Assembly (NCBI GenBank): GCA_003513495.1
Contig: DOPM01000013.1
Coordinates: forward strand, 1 to 61,189
Length of the DNA stretch: 61,189 nt
Direction of reading: 5' to 3'
Origin: Desulfosporosinus sp.
GTDB taxonomy: Bacteria; Bacillota; Desulfitobacteriia; Desulfitobacteriales; Desulfitobacteriaceae
Shown: positions 8,549 through 18,039 of the stretch, one piece after another
Position numbering within the stretch: position 1 is the stretch's first letter
Layout of the letters: every line of letters begins with the position of its first letter
Notes under the pieces: model-generated
Seen by the model: the letters and a program-made list of their open reading frames with translations, nothing else
What the model was told of the DNA's origin: nothing
The model's database searches: none
Translations under genes and position numbers: made by a program

Positions 8549-10304
8549 TTTGTGCAGTCACCTCTTTCGCCACATCGTAGCGTCGCTTGCGCGGTTTTAT
8601 GAAGCTCGTGTCGACAGGGTCATAACTAAAGTGTGGGCCATTTGCCGTCCATTCTGCTTTAGTAGTTTTAAGCCAATTCTCATCATCTCGGTCCGGAAAA
8701 TCCGGTTTATAATGGGCACCCCGACTCTCATTGCGGTGATAGGCTCCTAGTGTAATAACTCTAGCCAAAGAAAGCATCCCCCAAAGACGACGGGTAAAGG
8801 GGACAATCTGATTCCCCCATTCCGGACTATTACCCACTCCAATAGTTTTATAACGTTCCATAAGTTCTTGGATCTTTTGGTCGGTAGCCAGTAATCGGTC
8901 GTTATTGCGAACCACGGTGACATTATCCACCATCCACTCGCCAAGTTCCTGGTGCAATTTATACGGATTTTCCTTCCCCTGCATTGCGAACAAAGCCTTC
9001 TGTTTGGTGATTTCCTCCTCTTTAGCTCGCTCAAATAGAGACCCAGGCAAGTCGTTACACCGTTGCTTAAGTCCATTGCTATACTCGAAGGCTTTAGGTC
9101 CAACGACCATTCCGGCATATATGGCAGCCACTAACGAGTTACCCCCTAAGCGATTGGCACCGTGGTACTGGTACTCACACTCTCCTGCGGCAAATAAACC
9201 CGGTATGTTTGTCATTTGGTTATAATCAACCCATAGGCCACCCATGGAGTAATGCACAGCCGGAAAAGTCTCCATTGGAACCTTGCGTGGATCATCTCCA
9301 ATAAACTTTTCATATATGTCAACGACTCCAGCAAGTTTGCGATCAATATCATGAGGATCTAAATGGGTAATATCTAGATAAACTTTATTTTCCCCCTCCA
9401 CACCCAGCTTCATATCTACACAGACTTTAAAAATCGCCCGGGTAGCAATATCTCTAGGGACCATATTTCCATAAGCCGGATACCAATCCTCCAAGAAATA
9501 CCAGGGCTTCCCATCTTTATAGACCCAGACGCGCCCACCATCTCCCCTGATGGATTCAGACATTAATCGGAGTTTATCCCGCCCTGGAATAGCTGAAGGA
9601 TGAATTTGAACAAACTCACCATTAGCATAGATGGCCCCTTGCATATAAGCACTAGCCGCCGCAAAACCTGTATTGATCGTCGAATTCGTACTACGGACAT
9701 AGATCATGCCTGGACCGCCAGTAGCTAAAATCACTGCATCTGCTGGAAAAACTTGAATATCAAGACTCTTCATGTCTTGCACAACCACTCCCCTGCAACA
9801 CCCTTCGTCGTCACGTACTAGGGAAAGCAATTCCCATTCTTCATAGCGAGTGACCAACCCTTCATCTTCATAACGGCGAACCTGTTCATCTAGAGCGTAT
9901 ATCAACTGTTGACCAGTGGTAGCCCCAGCAAAAACCGTTCGCGAGTACTTAGCACCACCTAAGCGGCGAACATCCAGAAATCCTTCCGGAGTCCTATTAA
10001 ACTGAACTCCCATTCGGTCCACTAAATAGATAATACTCGGAGCTGCTTCAATCATATTTTTCACTGGAGTTTGGTTCGCTAGGAAATCTCCACCGTATAT
10101 GGTGTCATCAAAATGTTCCCAGGTCGAGTCCCCTTCCCCTTTAGTGTTAACCGCCGCATTTATACCCCCTTGCGCACATACTGAGTGAGAACGCTTGCAG
10201 GGAACTAACGAAAATAAGTCGACTTTTTGACCACGCTCAGCTAACTTGATCACTGACATTAGGCCGGCGAGGCCGCCCCCTATCACAGTAACCTTTCCGC
10301 TCAT
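8541..10304 (-). CDS. sdhA: Succinate dehydrogenase/fumarate reductase flavoprotein subunit
   Basis: 587 residues. VIGGGLAGLMS at the N-terminus binds FAD. HSVCAQGGINAAVN carries the His that normally bonds covalently to FAD. GEFVQIHPSAIPG, HYSMGGLWVDY and GECEYQYHGANRLGGNSL are active-site and FAD blocks. This is the catalytic subunit of the Bacillus-type (SdhCAB) complex that interconverts succinate and fumarate on the cytoplasmic face of the membrane. Order is sdhC, sdhA, sdhB, then a second flavoprotein. The ATG follows GGGGAGGG. Confidence 0.96.
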   Translation of the reverse strand: MSGKVTVIGGGLAGLMSVIKLAERGQKVDLFSLVPCKRSHSVCAQGGINAAVNTKGEGDSTWEHFDDTIYGGDFLANQTPVKNMIEAAPSIIYLVDRMGVQFNRTPEGFLDVRRLGGAKYSRTVFAGATTGQQLIYALDEQVRRYEDEGLVTRYEEWELLSLVRDDEGCCRGVVVQDMKSLDIQVFPADAVILATGGPGMIYVRSTNSTINTGFAAASAYMQGAIYANGEFVQIHPSAIPGRDKLRLMSESIRGDGGRVWVYKDGKPWYFLEDWYPAYGNMVPRDIATRAIFKVCVDMKLGVEGENKVYLDITHLDPHDIDRKLAGVVDIYEKFIGDDPRKVPMETFPAVHYSMGGLWVDYNQMTNIPGLFAAGECEYQYHGANRLGGNSLVAAIYAGMVVGPKAFEYSNGLKQRCNDLPGSLFERAKEEEITKQKALFAMQGKENPYKLHQELGEWMVDNVTVVRNNDRLLATDQKIQELMERYKTIGVGNSPEWGNQIVPFTRRLWGMLSLARVITLGAYHRNESRGAHYKPDFPDRDDENWLKTTKAEWTANGPHFSYDPVDTSFIKPRKRRYDVAKEVTAQNG

Positions 10305-10317
10305 CTCCGACCCTCCC

Positions 10318-10923
10318 CTAAATGAAGGCTAGCAGGGCGTTAATCCCCACAGCCGTCAGTATTATAAATACAACAAAGCTACCATAAGCAGCTGTTCTCT
10401 GGGCCTGTTCTCCCACGGTAATTCCCCAGGAAACTAGAAATGACCACAACCCGTTGGCAAAATGTCCGAAGGAAGCAAGCAGTCCAATCAAATAAAGTAC
10501 GAGAATGACGGGCTGGTTTAACGCTGCCGACACAAACTCAAAAGTGATATTATTGCTAATCACGCCCTCGGAAAAGCGCAGTCCGATGACATGCCAGGTC
10601 ACAAACAGCAAAGTGATTACAGCCGATACTCTTTGCAGGTAAAACAGCCAGTTGCGAAAATATCGATAGTTCTCAATATTATTTCTGGTTAGATAAACAA
10701 CCCATATTCCGTAAAATGCATGGTACAAAATAGGTATAAAAATGACAACCAGCTCAAAAAACCATAAGTAAGGGATATTGTGTAAGAGTGAAACCCCACG
10801 GTTAAAATTCTCCTGACCTAAAGTAGCCATGGAATTGATAAACATATGGACCATCAAGAAAATGCCTAGTGGAAGAATCCCGGATAAGGAATGAAGTTTA
10901 CGCCAAAAATATGAATGGCTCAT
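10318..10923 (-). CDS. sdhC: Succinate dehydrogenase/fumarate reductase cytochrome b558 subunit
   Basis: About 201 residues with five strongly hydrophobic segments, the pattern of Bacillus-type SdhC, which anchors the complex and carries haem b. His residues suited to haem binding occur in KLHSLSGI, VHMF, LYHAFYG, TWHVIG and GHFANG. The ATG at 10923 is chosen because AAAGGAGG lies seven bases upstream. An in-frame GTG six codons earlier lies before this site. It is the first gene of the four-gene operon. Confidence 0.92.
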   Translation of the reverse strand: MSHSYFWRKLHSLSGILPLGIFLMVHMFINSMATLGQENFNRGVSLLHNIPYLWFFELVVIFIPILYHAFYGIWVVYLTRNNIENYRYFRNWLFYLQRVSAVITLLFVTWHVIGLRFSEGVISNNITFEFVSAALNQPVILVLYLIGLLASFGHFANGLWSFLVSWGITVGEQAQRTAAYGSFVVFIILTAVGINALLAFI

Positions 10924-11061
10924 TAGAAATCCTCCTTTCACTTGCCGTCAAATCTTTCCCGAAGATAAACTCATATCATAACTGACCCTCAGCTCCTTAT
11001 TATAGAAACTCTCCCTTTGAATAAGTACATTAACTTAGCGAAGCAACTAGACGAAATGAAG

Positions 11062-11649
11062 TTATAATTGCCGGCGCCAGTAATTAGAGTAGATAGCCCC
11101 TAAGGGATTATGGGCTAGAACTCGGTCTTTGACAACTAAGGTAGTCACTGGCGCCTCTGAATATTTCGTAAAAAGCATATCATGCCCGATACAAAGCCCG
11201 ATGATGATGTTAAGCTGAGTACCTAGTTTGTTCAGGTACTTAATCTGGCCGACAGGATTACAAGCTGCTTCGTAACGCTCTGGTTTAACATTTGGTATTC
11301 CATATTCTCTTTTATCAACACCACAGATTTTGCAACAGATCGAATGAACTTTGAAGTAGTTTCCAAAAATAGCAGTAATCTCTTTTGCTTCTTTGCTCAA
11401 GCCGACACAAAAGCCGATACCTAGCTTTTCATAACCCATTTCCTGACAGAACTTAATTACTTCCTGAATGCGGGTCATTTTCATATAATGTTCAGCCTCT
11501 ATGCGGCTTGCCATGGCTAAAATCCGTCTGTTTTCTTCTTCCTGATATTCAGGTTGTTGGTACCCTTGATCATAGCAACTCTTTCCTTGATAACAAGCAT
11601 TATTTAGTTTACAGCTAGCGCAGTCTATGATGATCCCTCCCCAAAACAT
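11062..11649 (-). CDS. DUF1847 family Cys-rich protein
   Basis: 195 residues, rich in cysteine. DCASCKLNNACYQGKSC at the start and SICCKICGVDKREYG in the middle could bind a metal cluster. GIGFCVGLSKEA and NIIIGLCIGHDMLF resemble the DUF1847 family of anaerobes, for which I know no assigned function. The first ATG gives MFWGGIII, and a strong GGGGAGGG sits inside that codon run. True translation may therefore begin a few codons later at a non-standard codon such as ATC or ATA just before DCASC. It stands alone between operons. Confidence 0.75.
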   Translation of the reverse strand: MFWGGIIIDCASCKLNNACYQGKSCYDQGYQQPEYQEEENRRILAMASRIEAEHYMKMTRIQEVIKFCQEMGYEKLGIGFCVGLSKEAKEITAIFGNYFKVHSICCKICGVDKREYGIPNVKPERYEAACNPVGQIKYLNKLGTQLNIIIGLCIGHDMLFTKYSEAPVTTLVVKDRVLAHNPLGAIYSNYWRRQL

Positions 11650-11735
11650 AATATAATTAACAATTCAATATTTTCAATTAATTCTAGCTTACTTTAAGTT
11701 CACTTTTTGGGCAAGTTTAGGTCATATTGTTTAAA

Positions 11736-11789
11736 GAAACAGGGGGACAGGTGCGTTGTTTCGAAACAACGTACCTGTCCCCCTGTTTC
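11736..11789. repeat. 54-base palindromic repeat, copy 2
   Basis: Same element as at 6159-6213: GAAACAGGGGGACAGGT outer arms, GTTGTTTCGAAACAAC core. The arms differ from copy 1 by a few compensating or near-compensating bases (GCGTT/AACGT against GAGTT/AACTC). Conserved pairing despite base changes suggests that the hairpin itself matters. It lies upstream of the DUF1847 gene. Confidence 0.85.
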
Positions 11790-11830
11790 ACCCGACTATT
11801 TGCATGAGAAATGAGAGAAAAAACTGTTGA

Positions 11831-12049
11831 CTATGTTTTTGGGATTATTTCTAGATCGTCGGGATCGTATGCAAATTCGCGAGGTATAATATCTAACCGT
11901 GCTACAATAAAAGCTCCAATTTCATCCCGATCTAACCGTACAACAGTCCCAATGCGATGATTACTTGTCTTAACACGGTCTCCTACTTGAAACTTGTGTT
12001 GGTGATTTAGAGAATTGTCTGTTTTCAATTTACGATTTAGCGCTAACAT
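11831..12049 (-). CDS. Small hypothetical protein, SH3/KOW-like
   Basis: 72 residues. FQVGDRVKTSNHRIGTVVRL followed by DPDDLEIIP is the shape of small beta-barrel (KOW/SH3-like) proteins, with a leading basic tail. A ribosome site AGAGGGGG lies upstream of the ATG. No function can be named. It is a single gene between the palindromic repeat and the end of the methyl-transfer operon. Confidence 0.6.
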   Translation of the reverse strand: MLALNRKLKTDNSLNHQHKFQVGDRVKTSNHRIGTVVRLDRDEIGAFIVARLDIIPREFAYDPDDLEIIPKT

Positions 12050-12250
12050 AAGCTAATATCCCCCTCTTTATTGCAAATGGTACGTAGAATTCAACGAACG
12101 TGACTCTCTCAAAATCGTGTTAGCTAAAGTACAGACTTTAGTGAATGATTTCACTTTTCTTATATAATATAATATTTCAAAAGTCTGAAAATAACAAATT
12201 CATTTTAGTTTTAGGGGGCATAAATTCTATTGATATTCCTGTTCACCGAA

Positions 12251-12291
12251 GAAGGCTGATTGACGATCTTATTAATCGTCAATCAGCCTTC
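12251..12291. terminator. Terminator hairpin after the methyl-transfer operon
   Basis: A perfect 17-bp stem, GAAGGCTGATTGACGAT and its complement, with a 7-base loop, just beyond the last gene of the operon. There is no long T run, but the stem is strong. It probably ends the minus-strand transcript. Confidence 0.75.
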
Positions 12292-12315
12292 AGATTCAAT
12301 CTCGAACTTAAGAGC

Positions 12316-12633
12316 TTATTCCTTGGTTATACTGATACTGGCATTCTGAGGCAATGCCAAACCTGCTGCCACTTCTATGGTTTTCATGATCCCGGAAACG
12401 CCTGGGCAGCTTGGATGTGGGCTATGCTTAGCAAATGCTTCATAGACCTTACCCATATGGAGTTTCTTGAAAATCTCTTGGAAGGCATCAACTTCATCTA
12501 GTTCTTTAGCTATCTTCTGGTAATTCGGACAATCACTGGTTATTTCCAATTTTACCTTCTGATTATCATCACTTACAGCCTTCACATTGATTGTGAAACC
12601 ACATACTCCTGCTTTGATTACCCCTGTTACCAT
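12316..12633 (-). CDS. Small conserved Cys-containing protein at the end of the methyl-transfer operon (DUF6951-like)
   Basis: 105 residues. It has three spaced cysteines (GVCGF, SDCPNY, HPSCPG) and His residues that could bind a metal or cluster, and a hydrophobic C-terminus. I think it matches the family called DUF6951 but cannot verify the number. It starts 33 bases after metF on the same strand. That position suggests a role with methylenetetrahydrofolate reductase or the corrinoid pathway, for example electron transfer or stability, which is inference only. Confidence 0.65.
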   Translation of the reverse strand: MVTGVIKAGVCGFTINVKAVSDDNQKVKLEITSDCPNYQKIAKELDEVDAFQEIFKKLHMGKVYEAFAKHSPHPSCPGVSGIMKTIEVAAGLALPQNASISITKE

Positions 12634-12665
12634 AATATCTCCTTTATCCCCTCTAATTTATACAA

Positions 12666-14231
12666 TTACTTCTTGATTTTACTTTCTGGGCGTTTGATCC
12701 CTAAAATCGGTGCCGAGTGGTCTTTTCCTAAGTAGAAATTAGACCAAGAGGACGTCTGATAGAAATCCCAGTTGGCAGGTGGTACTGGAGGAACGTCTAA
12801 TGTGTGTTCTTCCCCATATTTTTTAAGTCTTGCATAAGCTCTAACCCACACGCATTTCTTCTCTTTCGGGAAAACTTCACACCAGCCATCCAAGCTTCCA
12901 CCACAAGCTCCGTTACGTTGGTTTTTGGGACATTGGGACATGGGGCAAAGATAGCCTATATCCAAAATGGCACAATCTCCGCAGTCCTTACAATCAAGCA
13001 TGACGACTTTGGCAATATGCTCAACTGCATGAAGTCTCTTTTCGGCTTTTTTCTTACCCTCAGCTGCACGATACATACTGCGCATCACAGGGAAGAGCAT
13101 CTTATTAGGAGTAAACATGAGACTGTGCATTCCTCTCATCATAGAGTTCATAAAACCAGCAGGGGCGTCTAAAGGTCGATTAGCACGATTCGCAGGGCGA
13201 TCTGTATTCAAACCTGTCTTCTCGTCTTTTTCGAAGTAATAGAAACCATTGTTTTGAGGATAATCAAACTCCTTGATGTAGTCTTGCCAATTCGCACTGA
13301 GTTCTTCACCTTTATCAATGATGTATTCCACTTGCTCGTATTTAAGATTGTGCCCGCCGATATGAACTCCGGCAAAGCCCATTCCTTTCATAAAGGCATA
13401 CATTTTAGCAGCTCTCAACATCCGTTGTCCGACCCCTTTATCGGCTGCAGTTTTTTCTTCATTAAGCTCTGCTAATAATTTGTCTGTAACAACACAACCA
13501 GGCAATTTGTTTTGGTTCATAACATTGGCTGCACCATAAGGGAGAACATAAATGTTTCCTACGACTGGAACATCCAGGTTGTTAACTTTCAAGAACTGTA
13601 GAACTTCATGACATTTACGCGCATCATATCCAAGCTGGGTAACAATAAATTGTGCGCCACCTTGAATTTTCTTTTTTAACTTATAGTACTGAACCATCAG
13701 CTCTGCCTCAGTAGACTTGAAGGGGGAAACAGCTGCGCCGGCAAAAAAGTCACTAGGTGCATGATAAGTAGGCCCCTTCATACCTTGTACTTCTAAGCCT
13801 TTATTCATTTCTGTTATTAGTTGTAAGGTGTTAGAAGGATCAAGGTCAAAGACCGGCTTAGGACGTCCTTTAAACCCGGAATAAGTATAGTCCCCAGTCA
13901 TTACTAGGAGATTTCGAACGTTTGCACGATCTAATGCATACAGTTGGCTTTCCATTTGGTTCCGGTTTTTGTCCTTACATGTAAAATGCACCAATGGTTC
14001 AATTCCTAATTTTAGAATTTCCATTCCCAAGTAATCCGCCAGAATTGCTGGATTACCTCCCGGGTTATCCGTGATGGTAAGTGCATGGATCCTGCCACCT
14101 TTTGCAGCTTGCTCCGCTGAAGCAATCGCAGTTTGTTGAGCTTTTTCGTTGGCACCTCTTCCCGGTACAAGTTCCCATGTCACAGATAGTGTGTTTTTGT
14201 CAAGCAGCGATTCTTTGAATTTATTTTCCAT
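12666..14231 (-). CDS. metF: Methylenetetrahydrofolate reductase with fused C-terminal Cys-rich (MTHFR_C) domain
   Basis: 521 residues. The N-terminal 300 residues form the MetF barrel (SVTWELVPGRGANEK, LTITDNPGG, LLVMTGDY, QFIVTQLGYD), which interconverts methyl-THF and methylene-THF. The C-terminal third has DCKDCGDCAI, YLCPMSQCPKNQRNGACGG and CVWVRAYARLK, the Zn or Fe-S binding MTHFR_C domain, elsewhere a separate MetV-type protein. In this operon it would oxidise methyl groups delivered by the corrinoid system, or run in the acetyl-CoA pathway direction. The fusion is known in related Peptococcaceae. The electron partner is unknown. Confidence 0.92.
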   Translation of the reverse strand: MENKFKESLLDKNTLSVTWELVPGRGANEKAQQTAIASAEQAAKGGRIHALTITDNPGGNPAILADYLGMEILKLGIEPLVHFTCKDKNRNQMESQLYALDRANVRNLLVMTGDYTYSGFKGRPKPVFDLDPSNTLQLITEMNKGLEVQGMKGPTYHAPSDFFAGAAVSPFKSTEAELMVQYYKLKKKIQGGAQFIVTQLGYDARKCHEVLQFLKVNNLDVPVVGNIYVLPYGAANVMNQNKLPGCVVTDKLLAELNEEKTAADKGVGQRMLRAAKMYAFMKGMGFAGVHIGGHNLKYEQVEYIIDKGEELSANWQDYIKEFDYPQNNGFYYFEKDEKTGLNTDRPANRANRPLDAPAGFMNSMMRGMHSLMFTPNKMLFPVMRSMYRAAEGKKKAEKRLHAVEHIAKVVMLDCKDCGDCAILDIGYLCPMSQCPKNQRNGACGGSLDGWCEVFPKEKKCVWVRAYARLKKYGEEHTLDVPPVPPANWDFYQTSSWSNFYLGKDHSAPILGIKRPESKIKK

Positions 14232-14350
14232 TACTCAGTTCCTCTCCCTTATAACAAATATTTTCTGGAGATTGTCCTTTTATTCTCTAACCATTATAAC
14301 TCTTCTTGGACAATATTTTAAGGTGTTTTCAGTCTTTTCCTAACATTTAA

Positions 14351-16183
14351 TTAACTGAGCCGTTCAAGGTACATACTATTCATGAAATAGTTAGAAAACT
14401 TAGCACTACCACCGAGTTCAATATGTCTAATCTTCTTGTACAATTCGTGTGTCATTTCCATCTCCTGGTGATTTAGTAGTGTTCGTATGGCACCAACATG
14501 GGCAGCATTTCCTACCATCTTTATTTTTTCGGGTGATATATCCGGTACTAGACCAATATTTAAAATGTTATTGGCCTTGAGATAGGTTGCAAAGGTTCCG
14601 GACAAAACTACGGAATCAAGCTCAGAAACGCTGATGCCCGCCATTTCAACTAACGTTTTAATACCGGCACAGACTGCTCCTTTAGCCAACTGTAATTCCC
14701 CGACATCTTTTTGGTTGATGGTTACGTCCGATCTCTGATCTGTTCCATAAGCTAGTATAAACTCGCGACCTTTTTCCGTTGGGCGTATCCGTTGACGAAG
14801 ATCAGCCGAAAGATTGTCAGCTGTATCTGGAACTGTTACCTTCCCTTGTTTGTTAATAACCCCAGCCTGTTTCATCTCATCGATGGCTTCGATAAGACCT
14901 GACCCGCAAATCCCGATTGGATCCTGCCCACCGATGACTTCACAGTTCACTCCACTTTCTGTAATGGATACACCCTCGATGGCTCCCTGCTTGGCCCTCA
15001 TTCCGTAAGCTATCCCTGCCCCTTCAAAGGCAGGTCCAGCTGCGGTAGAACAAGCCATCATCGTTTGATCCGTTTTCAGAAATAGTTCACAGTTCGTACC
15101 AAGGTCAATGAGTAAATGATTTCCCGGCTCTAAAACTTCAGGTGCGCCTACAATCGCCCCTACCGTGTCTCCTCCAACAAAGCTTCCTATATTTGGCAAA
15201 AGGAAAACTTTTGCTTGAGTATTGATCTCTAGGCCTAACTCTGACGCAGAAAACTCTAAGGGTTTATTGCAAACAGAGACAAATGGAGAAACCGCCAAAT
15301 GAGACACATCCAAACCCAGCAAAAGATGATGCATCGTAGTATTTCCAACAATAGACATCTTATAGATCTCACTTCTAAGTACACCTGTTTTGGACTCGAG
15401 TTCTTTTAGTAAGTGATTGATTGTTCTCCTAACCGCACTACGCATTGTCCTAGCATTTTCTTGGCTCGCCTTGGCAAAGGAAATGCGGGAAATCACATCT
15501 GCGCCATAAGCTGTCTGCTCATTCTCAATTGAAACGACCTTTTGCAAGTTACCGTCCATTAAATCGTATAAAGCCAGCCCAACACTGGTTGTCCCAATAT
15601 CCACGGCGACCCCATATAGTCTTTTTGTGGTATCTCCAGGTTCGATTTCCAATATCTCGTTTTCAAAGACTGTAACTGTCAGTACATAGCTTTCTGCTCG
15701 TAAAACCTCAGATACTTTTTTTAGAACATACAAACTTGGGTACTCATACTTTTTACCCGTGATGGCACATAAAGCATCCATCACACGATCCCAGTCTCCC
15801 CTCTCATCGTCTAAGGAAGGCTTATTGAGTGTCACACACATCTTTTCAACTTTGGTATTCAAGGTAGCAATTTTCATCCCTAAAAGTGCACTTTCTTTTC
15901 GATCCTGACTTTCGACAAAATTAAGTTCAATGACCATTCCCTCTTCAGGAGCGACAGTACAGGCAAGCCGAAATCCCGCCTCCAGTTCTACCTCACTGAG
16001 ATGCTTTAAATCTTGGGCACTTGGCGCCGAAATATTCCCAATCATTCGGACTTTGCACTTACCGCACGTTCCCTGACCATTACAAATATTATCAACGGGC
16101 AGCTGATGGCGGGTAAGTGCTTCCATTAAAGTTTCATTTTCATTAACTGCAATAACTCGATTGGGGAGTATTCTAACTTCCAT
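14351..16183 (-). CDS. Corrinoid protein reductive activator (RACE/RamQ-like, ferredoxin + ASKHA)
   Basis: 610 residues from the ATG at 16183, chosen because GCAGGAGGT precedes it. A longer in-frame start 27 codons upstream lacks such a site. The N-terminal ferredoxin domain (about 1-85) has CNGQGTCGKCKV and a later ACTV Cys for a [2Fe-2S] cluster. An ASKHA ATPase follows: GVAVDIGTTSVGLALYDL, SIVGNTTMHHLLLG, GSFVGGDTVG and DLGTNCELF. Such proteins use ATP to re-reduce accidentally oxidised Co(II) corrinoid proteins. It is the only activator in the window, so it may serve all three corrinoid proteins here. Confidence 0.92.
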   Translation of the reverse strand: MEVRILPNRVIAVNENETLMEALTRHQLPVDNICNGQGTCGKCKVRMIGNISAPSAQDLKHLSEVELEAGFRLACTVAPEEGMVIELNFVESQDRKESALLGMKIATLNTKVEKMCVTLNKPSLDDERGDWDRVMDALCAITGKKYEYPSLYVLKKVSEVLRAESYVLTVTVFENEILEIEPGDTTKRLYGVAVDIGTTSVGLALYDLMDGNLQKVVSIENEQTAYGADVISRISFAKASQENARTMRSAVRRTINHLLKELESKTGVLRSEIYKMSIVGNTTMHHLLLGLDVSHLAVSPFVSVCNKPLEFSASELGLEINTQAKVFLLPNIGSFVGGDTVGAIVGAPEVLEPGNHLLIDLGTNCELFLKTDQTMMACSTAAGPAFEGAGIAYGMRAKQGAIEGVSITESGVNCEVIGGQDPIGICGSGLIEAIDEMKQAGVINKQGKVTVPDTADNLSADLRQRIRPTEKGREFILAYGTDQRSDVTINQKDVGELQLAKGAVCAGIKTLVEMAGISVSELDSVVLSGTFATYLKANNILNIGLVPDISPEKIKMVGNAAHVGAIRTLLNHQEMEMTHELYKKIRHIELGGSAKFSNYFMNSMYLERLS

Positions 16184-16278
16184 AATTACCTCCTGCAGTA
16201 CATTTATCTGTGAATAATTCATGTTAATTTTAACTATTATATGAATATTCGATCTATCCTTCAAATTTTCCTTCCTGT

Positions 16279-16899
16279 TCAGACAGAAACTAAGAAGTCC
16301 GCAAGTTCTTCCGGGGTATTGACAAGATAATCCGGGTCGCCTTCTTTAATCTTCTGAGGGTTATGCCATCCCCATGTGACTCCTATCGTTAGGGTGCCTG
16401 CACGTTTGCCTTCGATCATATCTCCTTTAGTATCTCCTACGTAATAGGCAGGGCTGCCTGGATGCAATGCCATGGTGTTATGGATTTTTTTTATCTTACT
16501 CTTTTCCTTTTCAGCCCCGATAACATCCTTAAAACAATGAATGCCGTTCTTCTTTAAAATCTGAATAGTTGCGCTGGAAAGATTCGAAGTGATAACATAG
16601 ACATGATGTTTTTCTGAGATCCTCTGTAAGGCAACCCCAATGCCGTTGAAGAGGGCAAGCTCCGTCAATTGCTCATCTTGTAATAGTTCATATCTCTTCA
16701 ATATATTGTTTATGGTAGCTTCCGAAATCCCTCGGCTCATCATAGTCTCGTAAACATTACCATCGAAGAATGAAATAACATCCTTTGGTTCTTTGATCCC
16801 TCGAAACCCATTCTCAAGACAAGCCTGTGAAAAACGCGATATAAAGACGTCTAGAGAATCAACAATAACTCCATCGTAATCAAACATTACAAGCGCCAC
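16279..16899 (-). CDS. HAD-superfamily phosphatase (Gph-like)
   Basis: About 207 residues. Motif I is FDYDGVIVDS, motif II VITSNLSS, the motif III Lys lies in KEKSKIKK and motif IV is YVGDTKGDMIEGKRAG. The layout matches phosphoglycolate-phosphatase-like HAD enzymes. Start GTG at 16899 follows TAGGAGG at seven bases. It is embedded between mtgA and the corrinoid activator, so it may remove a phosphate from an intermediate, possibly opposing or completing the kinase at the head of the operon. Substrate unknown. Confidence 0.85.
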   Translation of the reverse strand: MALVMFDYDGVIVDSLDVFISRFSQACLENGFRGIKEPKDVISFFDGNVYETMMSRGISEATINNILKRYELLQDEQLTELALFNGIGVALQRISEKHHVYVITSNLSSATIQILKKNGIHCFKDVIGAEKEKSKIKKIHNTMALHPGSPAYYVGDTKGDMIEGKRAGTLTIGVTWGWHNPQKIKEGDPDYLVNTPEELADFLVSV

Positions 16900-16940
16900 A
16901 AGTTTACCTCCTAACACATTGGTAAGATCTCTATTGTTAT

Positions 16941-16975
16941 AAGATCCCCTACTCTAATTTAGAGAAGGGGATCTT
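16941..16975. other. Intra-operon hairpin between mtgA and the HAD gene
   Basis: AAGATCCCCT and AGGGGATCTT form a 10-bp stem around a 15-base AT-rich loop, extended by an inner CTCTAA/TTAGAG pairing. There is no T run on the minus strand, so it is more likely an mRNA processing or stability element, or a weak terminator, that sets different amounts of upstream and downstream products. Confidence 0.6.
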
Positions 16976-17050
16976 AATTCATATACATACAGAATTTAAT
17001 TATACTATACCATAAACTTGATGAATTACCTCAATGGGATTAGGGGTTTA

Positions 17051-17854
17051 TTAACCTAAGAAATCAAACTGCTTATTCCGGAAAGCCTTAAGATAGTTGA
17101 CACAGTAGTCATCACGTCCGGCTAGAGCTTCTGCTGTAACCAAACTAGCCATCATCATTTTATCCAGTGGATTGATAATCAGTCCATCAAGCCCTTTACC
17201 AATAGCCATAATAGCAAAGGCATGGTTCATGAATTTACGTACTGGCAAACCATAGGAGACGTTTGAGAGACCGCAAATAGTGTGAACTCCTTTAAAACGA
17301 GTCATGATAGCTTCTACAGAATTAATGAACTCGACGGCAAAGGTACTGTTCGTAGAGACTGGCTGAACCAATGGATCAACATAAATGTTTTCCAGTGGTA
17401 CATTATTCTTAACGAGTCCATTAATCAGCTTTTCGGCAATTTTCAGCCGAGCATCCATAGTTTCTGGCATTCCCTCATCACTCATGCACAGAGCCACAAC
17501 TTTTAAGTCCGTACCTGCTACCACAGGAATTAAGGCATCATAACGCTCTTTTTCTAAGGATATTGAGTTAATCATAGCAATGCCTTTGTGTACAGATAAA
17601 GCTGCTTCAATAGCCTTAGGGTCTGGGCTATCGATACAGCAAGGGGCATCTACTGCTTCTTGAACCGTTTTTACAAGCCATTGGAGGTATTCAGGTTCCT
17701 TTCCAACAAAAATACCAGCATTAACATCAATAAAATCCGCTCCAGCTTCGTGTTCTTCTTTAGCCACCTGTTTAATATAGTCTGCATCTTGAGCCTTAAT
17801 GGCTTCCCCTACTGCTTTACGACTTGCATTAATTAATTCTCCAACGACTAACAT
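17051..17854 (-). CDS. mtgA: Methylcorrinoid:tetrahydrofolate methyltransferase (MtgA type)
   Basis: 267 residues from the ATG at 17854, which follows GAGGAGGAG. A frame extension 31 codons upstream lacks a ribosome site and is not family-like. It opens VVGELINASRKAVGEAI and contains DFIDVNAG, CCIDSPDPKAIEAAL, ICGLSNVSYGLP and NPLDKMM, the pterin-binding methyltransferase fold of MtgA/AcsE/MtvA. It moves the methyl group from the corrinoid protein to THF. It follows mtgC and mtgB, as in the glycine betaine operon described in Desulfitobacterium hafniense. Confidence 0.93.
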   Translation of the reverse strand: MLVVGELINASRKAVGEAIKAQDADYIKQVAKEEHEAGADFIDVNAGIFVGKEPEYLQWLVKTVQEAVDAPCCIDSPDPKAIEAALSVHKGIAMINSISLEKERYDALIPVVAGTDLKVVALCMSDEGMPETMDARLKIAEKLINGLVKNNVPLENIYVDPLVQPVSTNSTFAVEFINSVEAIMTRFKGVHTICGLSNVSYGLPVRKFMNHAFAIMAIGKGLDGLIINPLDKMMMASLVTAEALAGRDDYCVNYLKAFRNKQFDFLG

Positions 17855-18039
17855 GAATTTCTCCTCCTCATACTTAGCTAAATTATTTATCTTGTCAAAG
17901 ATATCATTGCAAATTCTATGCCAATACCGGTTTTTAGTAAAACTCATTTATAATGACTAAGCTTACGACTATTTTCAGCTTACAAGTCCCCATTTAAGAT
18001 GAAATCTCAAACATTTAGGAGTCTCATATACTTATGAAT

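Noticed and set aside
6159..11789. The paired palindromes as ends of a composite transposon
   Set aside because: Each copy is a self-contained hairpin. The genes between are ordinary metabolism with no transposase or target duplication.
17970..18000. Sigma54 promoter before mtgA
   Set aside because: A GG-N10-GC spacing can be found near CAGCTTACAAGTCCCC, but the boxes lack the TGGCA and TTGC context seen in the four accepted promoters.
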